From the NCBI GenBank assembly GCA_900074725.1, contig LT598461.1, positions 682,001 to 746,000 on the forward strand: 64,000 nucleotides of DNA. Reading direction: 5' to 3'. The DNA comes from Lachancea dasiensis (Eukaryota > Ascomycota > Saccharomycetes > Saccharomycetales > Saccharomycetaceae). A program made the translations under genes and the position numbers. Of the stretch, positions 18,171 through 27,714 are shown one piece after another (the first letter of the stretch is position 1; each line of letters begins with the position of its first letter). The notes under the pieces were generated by a model that was not told the DNA's origin, made no database searches, and saw nothing but the letters and a program-made list of their open reading frames with translations.

Positions 18171-18608
18171 TTACTTTAATCTGTCAAACAATCTTGGTGC
18201 GACATAGCTGTCGATGTGATGTTGCAAGTGGAAAAATTCTTCCACACAGTCCTCCTTGTGTTCGGAGTCCGCGTAGTTGGGGTCCTCTTGGGCCTTCTGC
18301 ACTCTTTCCACGCACTCGGTGTAGTGATGCAAAAGTGGTTTAGTATCTTCTTTTTGCTTGCATTCTTCTCTCAAGGCGTCGATTTGATCGGCTTGTCCTT
18401 CTTCCTCGTCGTCTTCGTCGTCCTCGTCGTCCTCGTCTTCCTCTTCCTCTTCCTCGTCCTCATCACCCTCCTCGGCATCGCCGGATTCTTCCTCTTGCTC
18501 CGCTGGTTGTTCTTGGGATTCCTCTGCTTCTTCGTCCTCAGCTCTGGCCAAAGTTGGCACCATGGCGTCCTTCAATTCCTCCAAAAACTCAGTGATGCTG
18601 GCAATCAT
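18171..18608 (-). CDS. QCR6: Ubiquinol-cytochrome c reductase subunit 6 (acidic hinge protein)
   Basis: A 145-residue subunit of respiratory complex III on the intermembrane-space side, where the family assists cytochrome c1/cytochrome c interaction. Residues about 22-72 are an almost unbroken E/D run. The C-terminal part is the conserved UCR-hinge domain, with cysteines in REECKQK, YTECVERV and KEDCVEEFFHLQHHID arranged for the family's disulfides, ending APRLFDRLK. The length matches S. cerevisiae Qcr6 (147). The start is the ATG at 18608. A perfect HAP-complex CCAAT site lies about 200 bp upstream, as expected for a respiratory gene. Confidence 0.95.
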   Translation of the reverse strand: MIASITEFLEELKDAMVPTLARAEDEEAEESQEQPAEQEEESGDAEEGDEDEEEEEEDEDDEDDEDDEEEGQADQIDALREECKQKEDTKPLLHHYTECVERVQKAQEDPNYADSEHKEDCVEEFFHLQHHIDSYVAPRLFDRLK

Positions 18609-18809
18609 ATTATAATGTCCTAGTTTGCGAGCTATTCAAATATTTCAGACGTGAATTCCAAAATATTGATCAATTGAATGGATCCGCTAAGTTAAGGGAA
18701 CGATTCGATTGTTTGTTATCTATCCTTAGATTGTTCGCTCGGTTAGTTAATTCGCCGGTCAAGTTCGCCTATTATTTAAATTTTTTAGATGCACAGATTT
18801 TATGCACTT

Positions 18810-18817
18810 TCATTGGT
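18810..18817. promoter_or_regulatory. Hap2/3/4/5 site upstream of QCR6
   Basis: TCATTGGT fits the HAP consensus TNATTGGT, about 200 bp upstream of the QCR6 ATG. The intergenic region serves QCR6 only, because PHO4 ends toward it, so the assignment is clear. Confidence 0.65.
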
Positions 18818-19305
18818 TAGTTTTTTGAAGGACGGTAAAATGACAAAGTGACCTTAATGGATTCAATCATTCTCACTTTCGCTGCGCCAAAGGCTTATGT
18901 TCCGCGGTCAAACTGAACCTGTGCCCAATATTTTGCATTTACTCTGTATTCCCCGCTATAATGTTTCAAAATTGAAATTCTTAGCACATTTTCTCACTTA
19001 AGTGTTTAGGTTGGTAATCCTGAGTAGAATACATTACTTCTTTACTGCAAACGATAAATGATATAAGTTCAAACTAATTACTTCCGCTTTTCCTAACGCT
19101 ATTTGAAGTCTTCTCCTTGGAGAGGGGGGGGGGGGGGCGTATTATTATATTATCTTGCAATGCCGTTCATTTTTGGTGGGCTGTGAATTCTTAGAACTTT
19201 TGAGGCGGCGATGCTACGCCCACGATATTTTCCCTTATTTTGGCATGGTTTAAAGAGGTCTAGCTAGCCCCTAGTCAATCAACGCGCCACCAGAGTATTA
19301 TACAA
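18818..19305. other. QCR6 upstream and PHO4 3' region with a (G)14 tract
   Basis: A 488-bp spacer with no gene seen. The most notable content is a 14-base guanine homopolymer at 19124-19137. Confidence 0.45.
19124..19137. repeat. (G)14 homopolymer
   Basis: Fourteen consecutive G on the plus strand, preceded by AGA and followed by CGT. Long G runs are much rarer in yeast DNA than A/T runs. Confidence 0.9.
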
Positions 19306-20979
19306 CTATCCGTGATTTGACGGGTTATGATTTCTGGCAAGAAGCTCACGAATATAGGTACAAGCAAGCTCAACCGTTGTGGCTTTTGAAGGAATCAAGA
19401 TAGAGTCCTTGAGTTCGGGCGGAATTAAAGAGTGAAGCTCAGCCAAAGCACTGTTCAAACGATTACGCCGGCCCTGCTCGGCGGCCTTGTGTATATCTTT
19501 CTTGTGTTGATCTTCTGGCCCTTCGCCGTCGCCATCTCCAAATCTCACAGAGATTTCGTCGTCGTCCTTTTCTCTGAGCGAATTCTTACTGTTTTTTCGA
19601 TGTGGTTTTAATTCTGGGGTTCCCCGCACGCTAGTGGTACCCGTACTGACTTTGCGGGTCGCCAGCGGCCGCGAAAATACGGGCGAGGGGTTTTTGGCCT
19701 TAATTACTGGCGACTCGGAGGCGACAATAAAGGTACTACTACTAGGGCCATTGGTTCCACCATGATGGCTTCCATTGCCAATTTCATTACTCGAGTTAAC
19801 ACCTGCAGGCAGCTGCGACAAATCACGGGCTGGTGACTGGGCGGCAGAATGAGAAGTTGAAGGCAAAATCACTTTAGGATAATTCATTAAAGTGGCCGGA
19901 GTAACTTCGTGTTGGTGTGACGGTTGATAGTCATAGTTTTCGAGGTCGAGATCTAGGCTACTGAGCGCGACAGTGGAATTGGCCGAATTTTGCGTGCGTT
20001 CGGAGGACACACTCGAATTGGGACGAGAATGGACAAATTCATCAGGATGATTATGATGTTGTTGTTGCGGATGTTGAGACTGTTGAAGCTGTTGCGGTTG
20101 CTGGTATTGATATTGCTGACCTGCTGGGGAATAACCTGCCGCTGCCGCCAGCGGCAAAGATGGCGGAGGGATTGAGCTGTCCGGTAATTTGAACATCTCA
20201 TCCCAATTTGTCTGAATCGATTGTTTATGTTTTGTTTGAATCGAGGCTGCAGATCGTCTATGAACCAACTGTGGACTGTTCTTCACCACTTTTGATGTTG
20301 TTGATGCACTCCCAAACGAAGAGGTTGACGTTCCCACTGTGGTCGCCGTGAGAGCAGGCGTTGACATTGGAGTTCTCTTGCCACGAGAAGAAGAGCTCGA
20401 GGTGACACGTCTCAGGTTTACCATATTGCTATCCGCTGCCGGATCAAGAACAGGTGATGAAAGTGGGGAGCAGTGCGCCTTGGATGATGGGATAGCGTGA
20501 TGAGGAAGGTTGCTAGCTTGCGATCTCAAAAGTGGTGTATTAGCATTTGATCCAGAATTGTGATGATGGTGATGGTGGTGGTATTGATGGGACTGTCCTG
20601 GTGGTACCGGCTCAACTACAGGTGACATCATAGGAGAAAAGACCATGTCAGGTCGTACCACCCTTGCATCGTTCGCCGCATTTGGAATGGACGAAACATC
20701 GAGGTCAAAGTTAAAAGGCACCGGATGGTGTTGTTGGTGATTAGTGCCCTCTTTAGACCGTTGACGGTGGTGTTGTGGCCTTGTTCGCATTTGGTGTTCG
20801 TCTGCTGGTGGGCCCTGCCCATATCCAGCTGCCAAATCCAAATCTAGCATGGATCTGCTGGTTTCTACACCCCTTGAGGTACCTTGATCCGTGAGATATT
20901 GATCTACTTGGTCAAGTACACTCCTACCATCAGGAACGGCCTCATTATGCGGAGATTCGTGGGTAAAATTGTTTATCAT
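19306..20979 (-). CDS. PHO4: Pho4-like bHLH transcription factor
   Basis: A basic helix-loop-helix activator of phosphate-starvation genes. The DNA-binding domain is at the C-terminus (about 490-550): HKAAEQGRRNRLNSALAELH carries the H-E-R contact residues (H497, E501, R505) that read CACGTG, followed by a loop and PSKATTVELACTYIRELL. The rest of the 557 residues is low complexity: an N-terminal acidic stretch with MLDLDLAAGYG, a histidine run near 130-140, a glutamine/proline-rich part near 288-311 and many S/T-P sites that could serve the Pho80-Pho85 kinase. S. cerevisiae Pho4 is 312 residues, so this protein is much longer. Its position after QCR6 equals S. cerevisiae. Confidence 0.88.
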   Translation of the reverse strand: MINNFTHESPHNEAVPDGRSVLDQVDQYLTDQGTSRGVETSRSMLDLDLAAGYGQGPPADEHQMRTRPQHHRQRSKEGTNHQQHHPVPFNFDLDVSSIPNAANDARVVRPDMVFSPMMSPVVEPVPPGQSHQYHHHHHHHNSGSNANTPLLRSQASNLPHHAIPSSKAHCSPLSSPVLDPAADSNMVNLRRVTSSSSSRGKRTPMSTPALTATTVGTSTSSFGSASTTSKVVKNSPQLVHRRSAASIQTKHKQSIQTNWDEMFKLPDSSIPPPSLPLAAAAGYSPAGQQYQYQQPQQLQQSQHPQQQHHNHPDEFVHSRPNSSVSSERTQNSANSTVALSSLDLDLENYDYQPSHQHEVTPATLMNYPKVILPSTSHSAAQSPARDLSQLPAGVNSSNEIGNGSHHGGTNGPSSSTFIVASESPVIKAKNPSPVFSRPLATRKVSTGTTSVRGTPELKPHRKNSKNSLREKDDDEISVRFGDGDGEGPEDQHKKDIHKAAEQGRRNRLNSALAELHSLIPPELKDSILIPSKATTVELACTYIRELLARNHNPSNHG

Positions 20980-21710
20980 TTGAGCTGCGTTAAAAAAAAG
21001 TCGTTTGCCCTCTTCGTGAACGTTCGATATGAAGAAAAGTCTTTCTCAATCCGTTCTGGCAGTCTTCTGAGTCGTTGGATGGTTTGGAACCTGTGTATTT
21101 TGGTTTGAATTTATGCTGCTCTCGGTGCACTTCTTGAAGTGTGGTCATTAATATCTTTATTTTCAGGCAACGACCATCAATAATTCGCGACATTAAAGTA
21201 CGAAGTGATCTATGGCTTTTCTTTCTATGATACCGGTCTATGGTATGATTGCATTTACAGTGAACAATGAGTCGACTTGGTCTTCCAAAATGACTACGAT
21301 CTTCAGAAGCGCGTGGAAGAGAACTTGTATTGTTGTTGGATGAAATTTTCAACTTTTCAGGCCTTAAAGAAACCTTCAAGCTCGAACAGGGTGAATTTCT
21401 GAAACAATGCAAGAATAGATGCTAGTAAAAGGCTGAGCTATTAAATGGCCATTCATCTGAGTCTTTCTGAAACTCCGATACTCTCCAAAAAGCCGACTCG
21501 GTTTTTTGGGTTATCATCCCTAAGGTTTTATATTTTTGATGTGTTGTCAGACATTAATTAACTAATTGTAAGATGTAACGGTGGGGTTACAACCTTTTTA
21601 TTACCTCCAAGTGAAAATAATATATTTCGCACATTGGGACTTTTCTATATATTGTTCTCGTCAAGTGGTCACAGTACCCTCTATCTTATTTTTATATATA
21701 CTACACAGTC
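20980..21710. other. PHO4 promoter and FAF1 3' region
   Basis: A 731-bp spacer. A minus-strand frame (20990-21412) has no ATG at its upstream end and looks unlike any protein. No RNA gene was recognised. The part next to FAF1 (about 21500-21700) is AT-rich, as expected of a terminator. Confidence 0.4.
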
Positions 21711-22727
21711 CTACCTTCTGCGACCCTTGCCTTTTTGAACCTTCCCTGGCGCTCCGTTAATGCGTTTGATTTCATCTGGGGAAATAATCAACCCATTACG
21801 GGTTGATCTACCAACAGAATGGACCTTGAGGCCCTTTTGACGTTTGGCTCTCCTTTGAGCTTCGTTTGATGCATTCTTGTGTCCAATGCGTCTTTCGATG
21901 TCCTTGCGGTAGGTGGCGTCGATCTTGCGGTATTCTCCCTTCTTGACCTTGGATAACACAATACCACCTTCCCGTGCCTCATGCTCGTGTTTTTTGATCC
22001 TTTTGATGTGCTTGTCGGTCATTCCTCGTCTGATGTTCATCGGCACTTTCTCAAGTTTCTCAGCTTTGCCGTTGACCGACGCTAGGTTTTTCAGCCGCAT
22101 TTCAAGTGTACGCGATCTAGCCTTACCAAATAGCTGGTCATCCTTGTACTCGACGTTGTCCATTGTTTGGAGCGTCAGATCGGCGCCACTGGGCGAATTG
22201 TTACCAAACGCACTCAATAGATGCGATTCCTTCAGAAATCTTTGCAGTTCCAAATCTTTCTGCAAGTTCTCCTTCTCTCCATCATTTGTCACATCGCCCG
22301 TATCGTTTTCTGACGCCTTAATCAGGTCTTCCTCGAGCTTCGCATCCAGTAACGTCTTTCCCGGCGCCCTTCCAGACCTAATGATTTTCTGTTCTTTCTT
22401 GCTAGGTGCAACATACACATCGCTGGACCCATCAAACTTGATAACTTTAGGCTGACGTTGGGTGGTATTACTTTTGTCCTGTGTTTGAAAATCGTGGTCC
22501 GAAAATCCTTCGAAACTTTCGTTTTCATTACTGTCAGAACAACTCGCCCCGTCGCTTTCACCACCTGAATCCTCGCTAGCAAGAGAAGTGTCCTCCGAAA
22601 GCTCTTCGTTTTGTTGCTGTTCAGCTTTCGTTTTGTCCTCAAATCCCATCGATTCTAGAGAACCGAACTGTGCTTCAAATGCCTGACGTTGGAGCCTCAG
22701 TTGCTCCGCATAATCACCATCACTCAT
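21711..22727 (-). CDS. FAF1: Faf1-like 40S ribosome-assembly factor
   Basis: A 338-residue basic nucleolar protein needed in S. cerevisiae (346 residues) for pre-rRNA processing toward 18S rRNA. The N-terminal third is acidic and charged (LEEDL, many E/D), with the KIIRSGRAPGKTLLDAKLEE segment conserved; the C-terminal third is strongly basic (RIKKHEHEAREGGIVLSKVK, RRAKRQKGLKVHSVG) and ends GKGRRR. The start is the ATG at 22727. It is divergent from HIS6, as in S. cerevisiae chromosome IX, and its promoter has five overlapping PAC cores (GATGAG), the mark of ribosome-biogenesis genes. Confidence 0.85.
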   Translation of the reverse strand: MSDGDYAEQLRLQRQAFEAQFGSLESMGFEDKTKAEQQQNEELSEDTSLASEDSGGESDGASCSDSNENESFEGFSDHDFQTQDKSNTTQRQPKVIKFDGSSDVYVAPSKKEQKIIRSGRAPGKTLLDAKLEEDLIKASENDTGDVTNDGEKENLQKDLELQRFLKESHLLSAFGNNSPSGADLTLQTMDNVEYKDDQLFGKARSRTLEMRLKNLASVNGKAEKLEKVPMNIRRGMTDKHIKRIKKHEHEAREGGIVLSKVKKGEYRKIDATYRKDIERRIGHKNASNEAQRRAKRQKGLKVHSVGRSTRNGLIISPDEIKRINGAPGKVQKGKGRRR

Positions 22728-22801
22728 TTTAAAACTTTACCAAACGTTCACAGCTAGAAGGCTGGGTTAGCAGTGCCTTTTGATGCCAGTTCAGTATCTA
22801 G

Positions 22802-22828
22802 CTCATCTCATCTCATCTCATCTCATCT
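22802..22828 (-). promoter_or_regulatory. (CTCAT)5 array forming tandem PAC cores in the FAF1 promoter
   Basis: CTCAT is repeated five times at 22802-22826. On the FAF1 strand this reads as five overlapping GATGAG words, the core of the PAC element (GCGATGAG) bound by Dot6/Tod6 upstream of ribosome-synthesis genes. It lies about 75-100 bp upstream of the FAF1 ATG and 130 bp upstream of the HIS6 ATG. It may equally be a plain microsatellite. Confidence 0.6.
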
Positions 22829-22958
22829 GGCATCAAATGTTTCTCCCAAGAATCATAACCAACGAACAAAAATTAGAATGGCTTCGGTGCCCGTTGGGCA
22901 ACTTATCTTGACCACAAACGACACATCCAATAGAAGCGCAATTCAATATTGCTGGCCA

Positions 22959-23750
22959 ATGACACGCTTTGTAGGGTGCATCGATCTGCACAATGGCCAA
23001 GTCAAGCAAATTGTGGGTGGGACCTTGAGTGAGAGCCAAAACGAGCTGCTGAAGACCAATTTCGTGTGTCAGCACGAATCACCATATTACGCCCAACTGT
23101 ATCGGGAAAACCACATTACAGGGTGTCATGTCATAAAATTGGGTCCCAATAATGACGATGCAGCGCTCGCTGCTTTGAAAGCAGCCCCGCATTTTCTTCA
23201 AGTAGGTGGTGGAATTAATTACGACAACTGTATTAAATGGCTGGAATACGCTAGTAAAGTGATCGTGACGAGCTGGCTGTTTGATTCTGACGGGCATTTT
23301 TCGCTTTCGAACCTGCAGAAAATCTCCCAGCGCTGTGGAAAAGACAAGCTGGTTGTCGATTTGAGCTGTAGAAAGGTGGAAACCAGCGGGGCACCTAAGT
23401 GGGTGGTGGCCATGAACAAGTGGCAGAAACTCACTGACGTTGAATTAAGCAAGGAGACATTCAGTTTGATGAGCCAATACGCGGACGAGTTTCTGATTCA
23501 CGCCGCAGACGTGGAAGGGCTGTGCCGTGGTGTAGACGAGCTCCTTGTTGGCAAGCTATATGAGTGGACCGAGCATCTGCCGCATCTGAAAATTGTTTAC
23601 GCGGGTGGTGCGAAGAGCATAGACGATCTAGCTCTCGTGGATAAAATGAGCCGTGGTAAAATCGATTTGACATATGGAAGCGCACTAGACATTTTTGGTG
23701 GCAGTTTAGTAACTTTCGAGAACTGCTGCCAATGGAATCAGCATCATTAA
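22959..23750 (+). CDS. HIS6: Phosphoribosyl-formimino-AICAR-phosphate isomerase (HisA type)
   Basis: Fourth step of histidine synthesis: isomerisation of ProFAR to PRFAR in a TIM barrel. From the ATG at 22959 the 263-residue product begins [20 protein letters not shown] and aligns to S. cerevisiae His6 (261) through [40 protein letters not shown] and IVYAGGAKS, with both phosphate-binding barrel ends intact. The frame stays open upstream; an in-frame ATG at 22878 would add 27 residues of no clear function (see findings). No perfect Gcn4 site (TGACTCA) is visible in the shared 231-bp promoter with FAF1. Confidence 0.96.
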   Translation: MTRFVGCIDLHNGQVKQIVGGTLSESQNELLKTNFVCQHESPYYAQLYRENHITGCHVIKLGPNNDDAALAALKAAPHFLQVGGGINYDNCIKWLEYASKVIVTSWLFDSDGHFSLSNLQKISQRCGKDKLVVDLSCRKVETSGAPKWVVAMNKWQKLTDVELSKETFSLMSQYADEFLIHAADVEGLCRGVDELLVGKLYEWTEHLPHLKIVYAGGAKSIDDLALVDKMSRGKIDLTYGSALDIFGGSLVTFENCCQWNQHH

Positions 23751-23867
23751 TACCGAAGATTCGTATGCTTCATTTTTGGTCGTAATTTTACACAGCAAGA
23801 ACAAGTCTAATAGTATATATACATATATATATGAGCCTGCATTTTTGTTTTTTTTCGTGTAGCCAAC

Positions 23868-24818
23868 TTACCACGCGTCATCAAATCCTGGATTGGGCCC
23901 TGCCGCATTGTAGGGACCAGAACCACCTGCGTAGCCGTAACCGCCATCTGACTCCATAGGCATAACACTGCCATCTTGCTCTGCAAGACCGGCGGTTCCT
24001 CCAAAGTTTACCTTGTCCTGGTCCATCTTCTTAAGCGAAAATAAAATGTCAGCAACTTTATCTTGCAGTGCCTTCATGCCTCTTAGTACTACCTGATCCG
24101 ATGTCAGCGATCCCACCGCCTCCACATTCATGTAAAAAGTACTGGGCTTTGCCTTGTAATCGAAAACATCATCTTCGTTAGGCGGGTCTTCATACTCGCA
24201 GTTTTTGGACTGTGGCCATTCAGCGGCAGCGTCGGTTTCATGCCAAAAGTCCGTGTGTTTAAGCTTGTTCCAAGGATCGTATTCAAACTCAATGGCAGAT
24301 GCTGGCGACCATTTAGCATGTTCCTTGGCTATCCCTTTCTTGGCAATGCATTTAATTTTGAGCTCTTGACCTTTACGCAGTTTGCAGATCAAAACACCAC
24401 TCCCTTCTTTGTCCTGAATAATCGGATGTCCAATATTGCGTCCCATTAGGTTACTGACAATTACCAGGTCCTTTGCATAAACATTCGTTGTAGACTCGCT
24501 TTCCCCGACAGCTTGCAAAGTCAGTACCACAGAACAACGATCACAATGATCCTCACAATAACAGTCTCTGCAATAGATTAGATCATTGATATCCGCACTT
24601 TGAAGCGGGATCAGTCCCAAACGGTGTGATATGAACTCATCGGCCAGGACAGTAGTATTTGTTTCGATTTCCACAGAGTCGATCGCCAAAGTTGGGATTT
24701 CTGCTATCATTATTCTCCGAAGCGAATTTGCAAGCGTCATATCGACGTTCGACAGTATAAAATCCACATTATCTTTGGTTGCCTCTCTAATTTTAACTTG
24801 GGGTCCTTCCTCTGCCAT
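23868..24818 (-). CDS. RPB3: RNA polymerase II subunit Rpb3
   Basis: The alpha-like subunit of RNA polymerase II that dimerises with Rpb11 and nucleates assembly. The 316-residue product starts [20 protein letters not shown] and matches S. cerevisiae Rpb3 (318) along its length, including the [20 protein letters not shown] dimerisation motif, the zinc loop [29 protein letters not shown] and a poorly conserved G/Y-rich tail ending GFDDAW. An upstream in-frame TTG is not used; the ATG is at 24818. It is convergent with HIS6 over about 117 bp of AT-rich DNA. Confidence 0.98.
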   Translation of the reverse strand: MAEEGPQVKIREATKDNVDFILSNVDMTLANSLRRIMIAEIPTLAIDSVEIETNTTVLADEFISHRLGLIPLQSADINDLIYCRDCYCEDHCDRCSVVLTLQAVGESESTTNVYAKDLVIVSNLMGRNIGHPIIQDKEGSGVLICKLRKGQELKIKCIAKKGIAKEHAKWSPASAIEFEYDPWNKLKHTDFWHETDAAAEWPQSKNCEYEDPPNEDDVFDYKAKPSTFYMNVEAVGSLTSDQVVLRGMKALQDKVADILFSLKKMDQDKVNFGGTAGLAEQDGSVMPMESDGGYGYAGGSGPYNAAGPNPGFDDAW

Positions 24819-26017
24819 CGTCAAGCTAGTGGATTTCTATCAGCTGGCCCAGCAAATGCTTGTTGCAGTGGTCTCAACGATGCTTGGAAATCCGGCCTGC
24901 TGAACATTGTGGATAAATTTTTCAGATATTGACCTAAAAACATAAGTTGAGTACATTTGTATTTCTACATGTTAAGCATCACCAATCACTGACACTTCGA
25001 ACAGAAGGACGAGTAGAGCCGACAAGCAGCAGTGGAACCATTGTGGAGCTTTCTTGTCCACTACTGAATACTTAAAATTTTAGAGCTTGTCTCTAGCTTC
25101 TCTCAAGTGCACAATTCAGGGCCCTTGGACAACAGAGTTCAGTGGGTAATGCGGGACCACTGACGCGATTGAACGGATAGATTTCAACGCCATTTTGTAC
25201 AAACGTCAAGTGCAAGAGCGCTTCTTGCGAGAGTACTAATTACTAGGCACCTCTAGGATGGTTAATTTCGACAATGAGCTGGGCAAGTTGCGGCAATCAG
25301 TTTCAAGTTGTTGAGGTAATTACAGCCAGCACGTCCGTATTTTCGCACCACTGTACCAATGTCTCGGTGCCAGAAAATATCTATCTTCTCTGCGTTTCGA
25401 TCGAAATTTCTGTCACTATAGCAGCAACCTACAACCCTCAAGAAATCCCTGATACCGATGCCAAATAACCAACCATAGTATACAGAGCCAGCCGGCCTGC
25501 CCGGTTAACGTAAATGTAACCACTTTCCTCATCGGCTAATGACCCAATCGACGGTTACATCGTCGATGATGACACAGAACTTTGACGGCACAGTTGGAGG
25601 TCGTCTGCCCCCACCTCACCTCTGCCTTTAGGTCTTACAGTCCAATTATGCTACACGGCTGGTTATTCGGGCTATTTCCATGATTCCAACCCTTCCTTAC
25701 GGCTGATCGTCAAAGTGCAAGGTATTAGGAAAAATCTCTCCGTGGACCGACTTCCAAACTACTTGTTCAACGAGGTCGCAGCATTTTATCACAAAACATT
25801 GAGCCGCTCGCTAACTGAGAACGAAGATTACTGTGTTTCTTCAATCATGGTTTTGCGTTCGCTATGTAGTGTGTTTCTCGTTACTATCTTTTAATTAATT
25901 ATTGGGATACGCAATTCAATAATAGTTGAAGTTGAAGCAGCATCGAAAAGAGGCTCCACACTAGTTCGTTCGAGACTGAGAGCCTTCTACTCAACTCCAA
26001 GTTAGCACCTCGTCAGC
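24819..26017. other. RPB3 upstream region, 1.2 kb, no gene seen
   Basis: A long spacer between the divergent RPB3 and the small plus-strand gene at 26018. The largest frames are under 70 codons and non-descript. It has a short hairpin-like palindrome near 25551-25569 (TCGAC and GTCGA around GGTTACATC) and an AT-rich zone at 25880-25930 that probably serves the small gene. No tRNA, snoRNA or centromere signature was recognised. Confidence 0.4.
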
Positions 26018-26356
26018 ATGGCAAAATCCAATTTGGTGGGCGAAGTCCAAAAGTTGGCCATTCCTGATCTCCGCTTTCAACAAACTTTCCAGAATGCTGT
26101 CAAGAAAGAGGCCAGAAGAACTAATGAAAGGCCAGAGACCCAGAGCGACAAGCAAGGTCACCTCACAGCTTCAGTGATATGTAAGGTAGTTCTGAGAGAT
26201 GTCATTATTATGCCTCTCGTACAAGGCATGTTGTGGACGGGAATATTGATAGCTATGAAACCATGGCTGCGATTCATGGTGCGACAGGGACAGCTATGCG
26301 GTCATCAACTCTACAGTTTGATACTAGGTAAAAACCTCATTCCCAAAAGGAATTGA
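26018..26356 (+). CDS. Unrecognised 112-residue protein with one membrane segment
   Basis: I do not recognise this protein. It has an ATG start, a hydrophilic, basic N-terminal half (about 1-50, KKEARRTNERPETQSDKQ), one hydrophobic stretch at about 56-80 (VVLRDVIIMPLVQGMLWTGI), and a basic tail ending GKNLIPKRN. The sequence of the membrane part (MPL..GM) faintly recalls the mitochondrial outer-membrane insertase Mim1 (LPF..GM), but that is weak. It sits between RPB3 and TIM44, where S. cerevisiae has no gene that I know, and is convergent with TIM44 over 116 bp. Its composition suggests a real gene rather than chance, but this needs comparison with related yeasts. Confidence 0.55.
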   Translation: MAKSNLVGEVQKLAIPDLRFQQTFQNAVKKEARRTNERPETQSDKQGHLTASVICKVVLRDVIIMPLVQGMLWTGILIAMKPWLRFMVRQGQLCGHQLYSLILGKNLIPKRN

Positions 26357-26472
26357 TCATGATCGTGGCGATATGGGTGAGGTGTTGTAAATTAGATTCG
26401 TTAAAATATATACAAGTTCAATGTTGGCTTATGTCTTCTCCAGGTTTTGGTTAACGTCTTTACTTGCTTGCA

Positions 26473-27714
26473 TCATGTGAATTGTCGAGAGCCGCCACGA
26501 ACAAACTCTAGGATTTTCCAGCCCTCAGTTTCTTTATCTTCGATATTATCCGGGTCTCTCGTAAACACCATGGCGTAGGAGCTCATCAAAATGTTGGAGT
26601 GCGTACCAGCTGCCACTTCCCCAGTTTTGACTTTTCTGTAAAGGTGAATTTCTTGCGCTCTGCAACCCACCACTAACACGGGTAAATCTTGAGGGGCCAA
26701 AAGCTTGGCACTTACGATGTCGACCCCTCTGATGTCAAGAATACGCCCGTCGGCAAATAGTCCTTGTTCACGGAACGCTTTCTGTTGGGCTGCATAGACA
26801 TTGTAAGGAGCTTCACTGAACCACTGTTTGAGCACCGCCTCGTCGCCCTTAATGTATGCTTCTAGCACCTCTGGGATGACGTACTCTCTAAGGTGGTTCA
26901 TGAACGTCTCACTGTTGAAATTAGCATCCATCACTTTGAATTGGCCCATTACACGCGCAGATTCGGTTTCGGCAAACAGACCACCGATCTTGTTACTGAT
27001 GGTCCGTAACAAGACAATTAGAGGGTTCTCACTTTCGTCCCATAGCTTGATTTTTGTTTCGTGTATCTTTTGACCTAGCATAGTGTTTTCTCTGAAATCG
27101 TCTACTTTTTTGCCAAACGACTCTTTCGCCTCAATGTCAGTGGCTACCAAAGCCGTCCCTGCCTCTTCATTGCTTCTGATGGCCTTGGGTCTTTTACCAG
27201 AGGCAATATCCTGCTCTAGCTTTAGTCTTCTTTCTTCCTTCCCAATAAACCCACCGTAGCGGGAACTAGTTTCGCTGTCCATGACTTCAGAGACATCTTT
27301 GTATACCTGGGTCTTTCTAACAGGCTCAAAGGATTCATCCAGTTTAGTGGCGGTCTTATTGACCGCGCTTCTAGTGCTCTTACCTAACTCTGAGTCCCAA
27401 GCTCTAGCAGCAATCGATTCCACGGTATCACCCGTTTTCTTCAATGTCTTCCCCACGATTGTCGAGCCTTTCTGCGCTCCTATATACGCCTCACGGGCTT
27501 TTTTGTACGCTTCTGACTCTCCCAATTTACCAGATGCATCTTGCAATGCCTTGATGTTGTCTTGCAACTCCTGCGATTTCTTCCACTCTTGTTTGAACGT
27601 TTCACGGAATATCTGTAATGGAGACCTGGGATTTCCCTGACTGGCTACCAACGTTTGCGACAGGTTACGACGAATCACGAAGCTTCTTGGTAGCGACTTT
27701 CCGACTCTCAACAT
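26473..27714 (-). CDS. TIM44: Tim44, inner-membrane import-motor anchor
   Basis: Peripheral matrix-side subunit of the TIM23 presequence translocase that recruits mtHsp70 (Ssc1). From the ATG at 27714 the product has 413 residues and starts with an arginine-rich amphipathic presequence, MLRVGKSLPRSFVIRRNLSQ, followed by GNPRSPLQIFRETFKQEWKK that is near-identical to S. cerevisiae Tim44 (431). The C-terminal membrane-binding domain (about 220-413) is highly conserved (NVYAAQQKAFREQGLFADGR, ILDIRGVDIVSAKLLAPQD) and ends FVRGGSRQFT. An in-frame ATG at 27831 would add 39 hydrophobic residues; the internal start gives a typical matrix presequence and is preferred. Confidence 0.95.
   Translation of the reverse strand: MLRVGKSLPRSFVIRRNLSQTLVASQGNPRSPLQIFRETFKQEWKKSQELQDNIKALQDASGKLGESEAYKKAREAYIGAQKGSTIVGKTLKKTGDTVESIAARAWDSELGKSTRSAVNKTATKLDESFEPVRKTQVYKDVSEVMDSETSSRYGGFIGKEERRLKLEQDIASGKRPKAIRSNEEAGTALVATDIEAKESFGKKVDDFRENTMLGQKIHETKIKLWDESENPLIVLLRTISNKIGGLFAETESARVMGQFKVMDANFNSETFMNHLREYVIPEVLEAYIKGDEAVLKQWFSEAPYNVYAAQQKAFREQGLFADGRILDIRGVDIVSAKLLAPQDLPVLVVGCRAQEIHLYRKVKTGEVAAGTHSNILMSSYAMVFTRDPDNIEDKETEGWKILEFVRGGSRQFT

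Noticed and set aside
20990-21412. 140-codon minus-strand frame upstream of PHO4
   Set aside because: Starts with TTG only, lies in the PHO4 promoter and resembles no protein.
24819-26017. Search for a point centromere or tRNA in the RPB3 upstream spacer
   Set aside because: No RTCACRTG/CCGAA pair around an AT-rich core and no A/B box pair was found.
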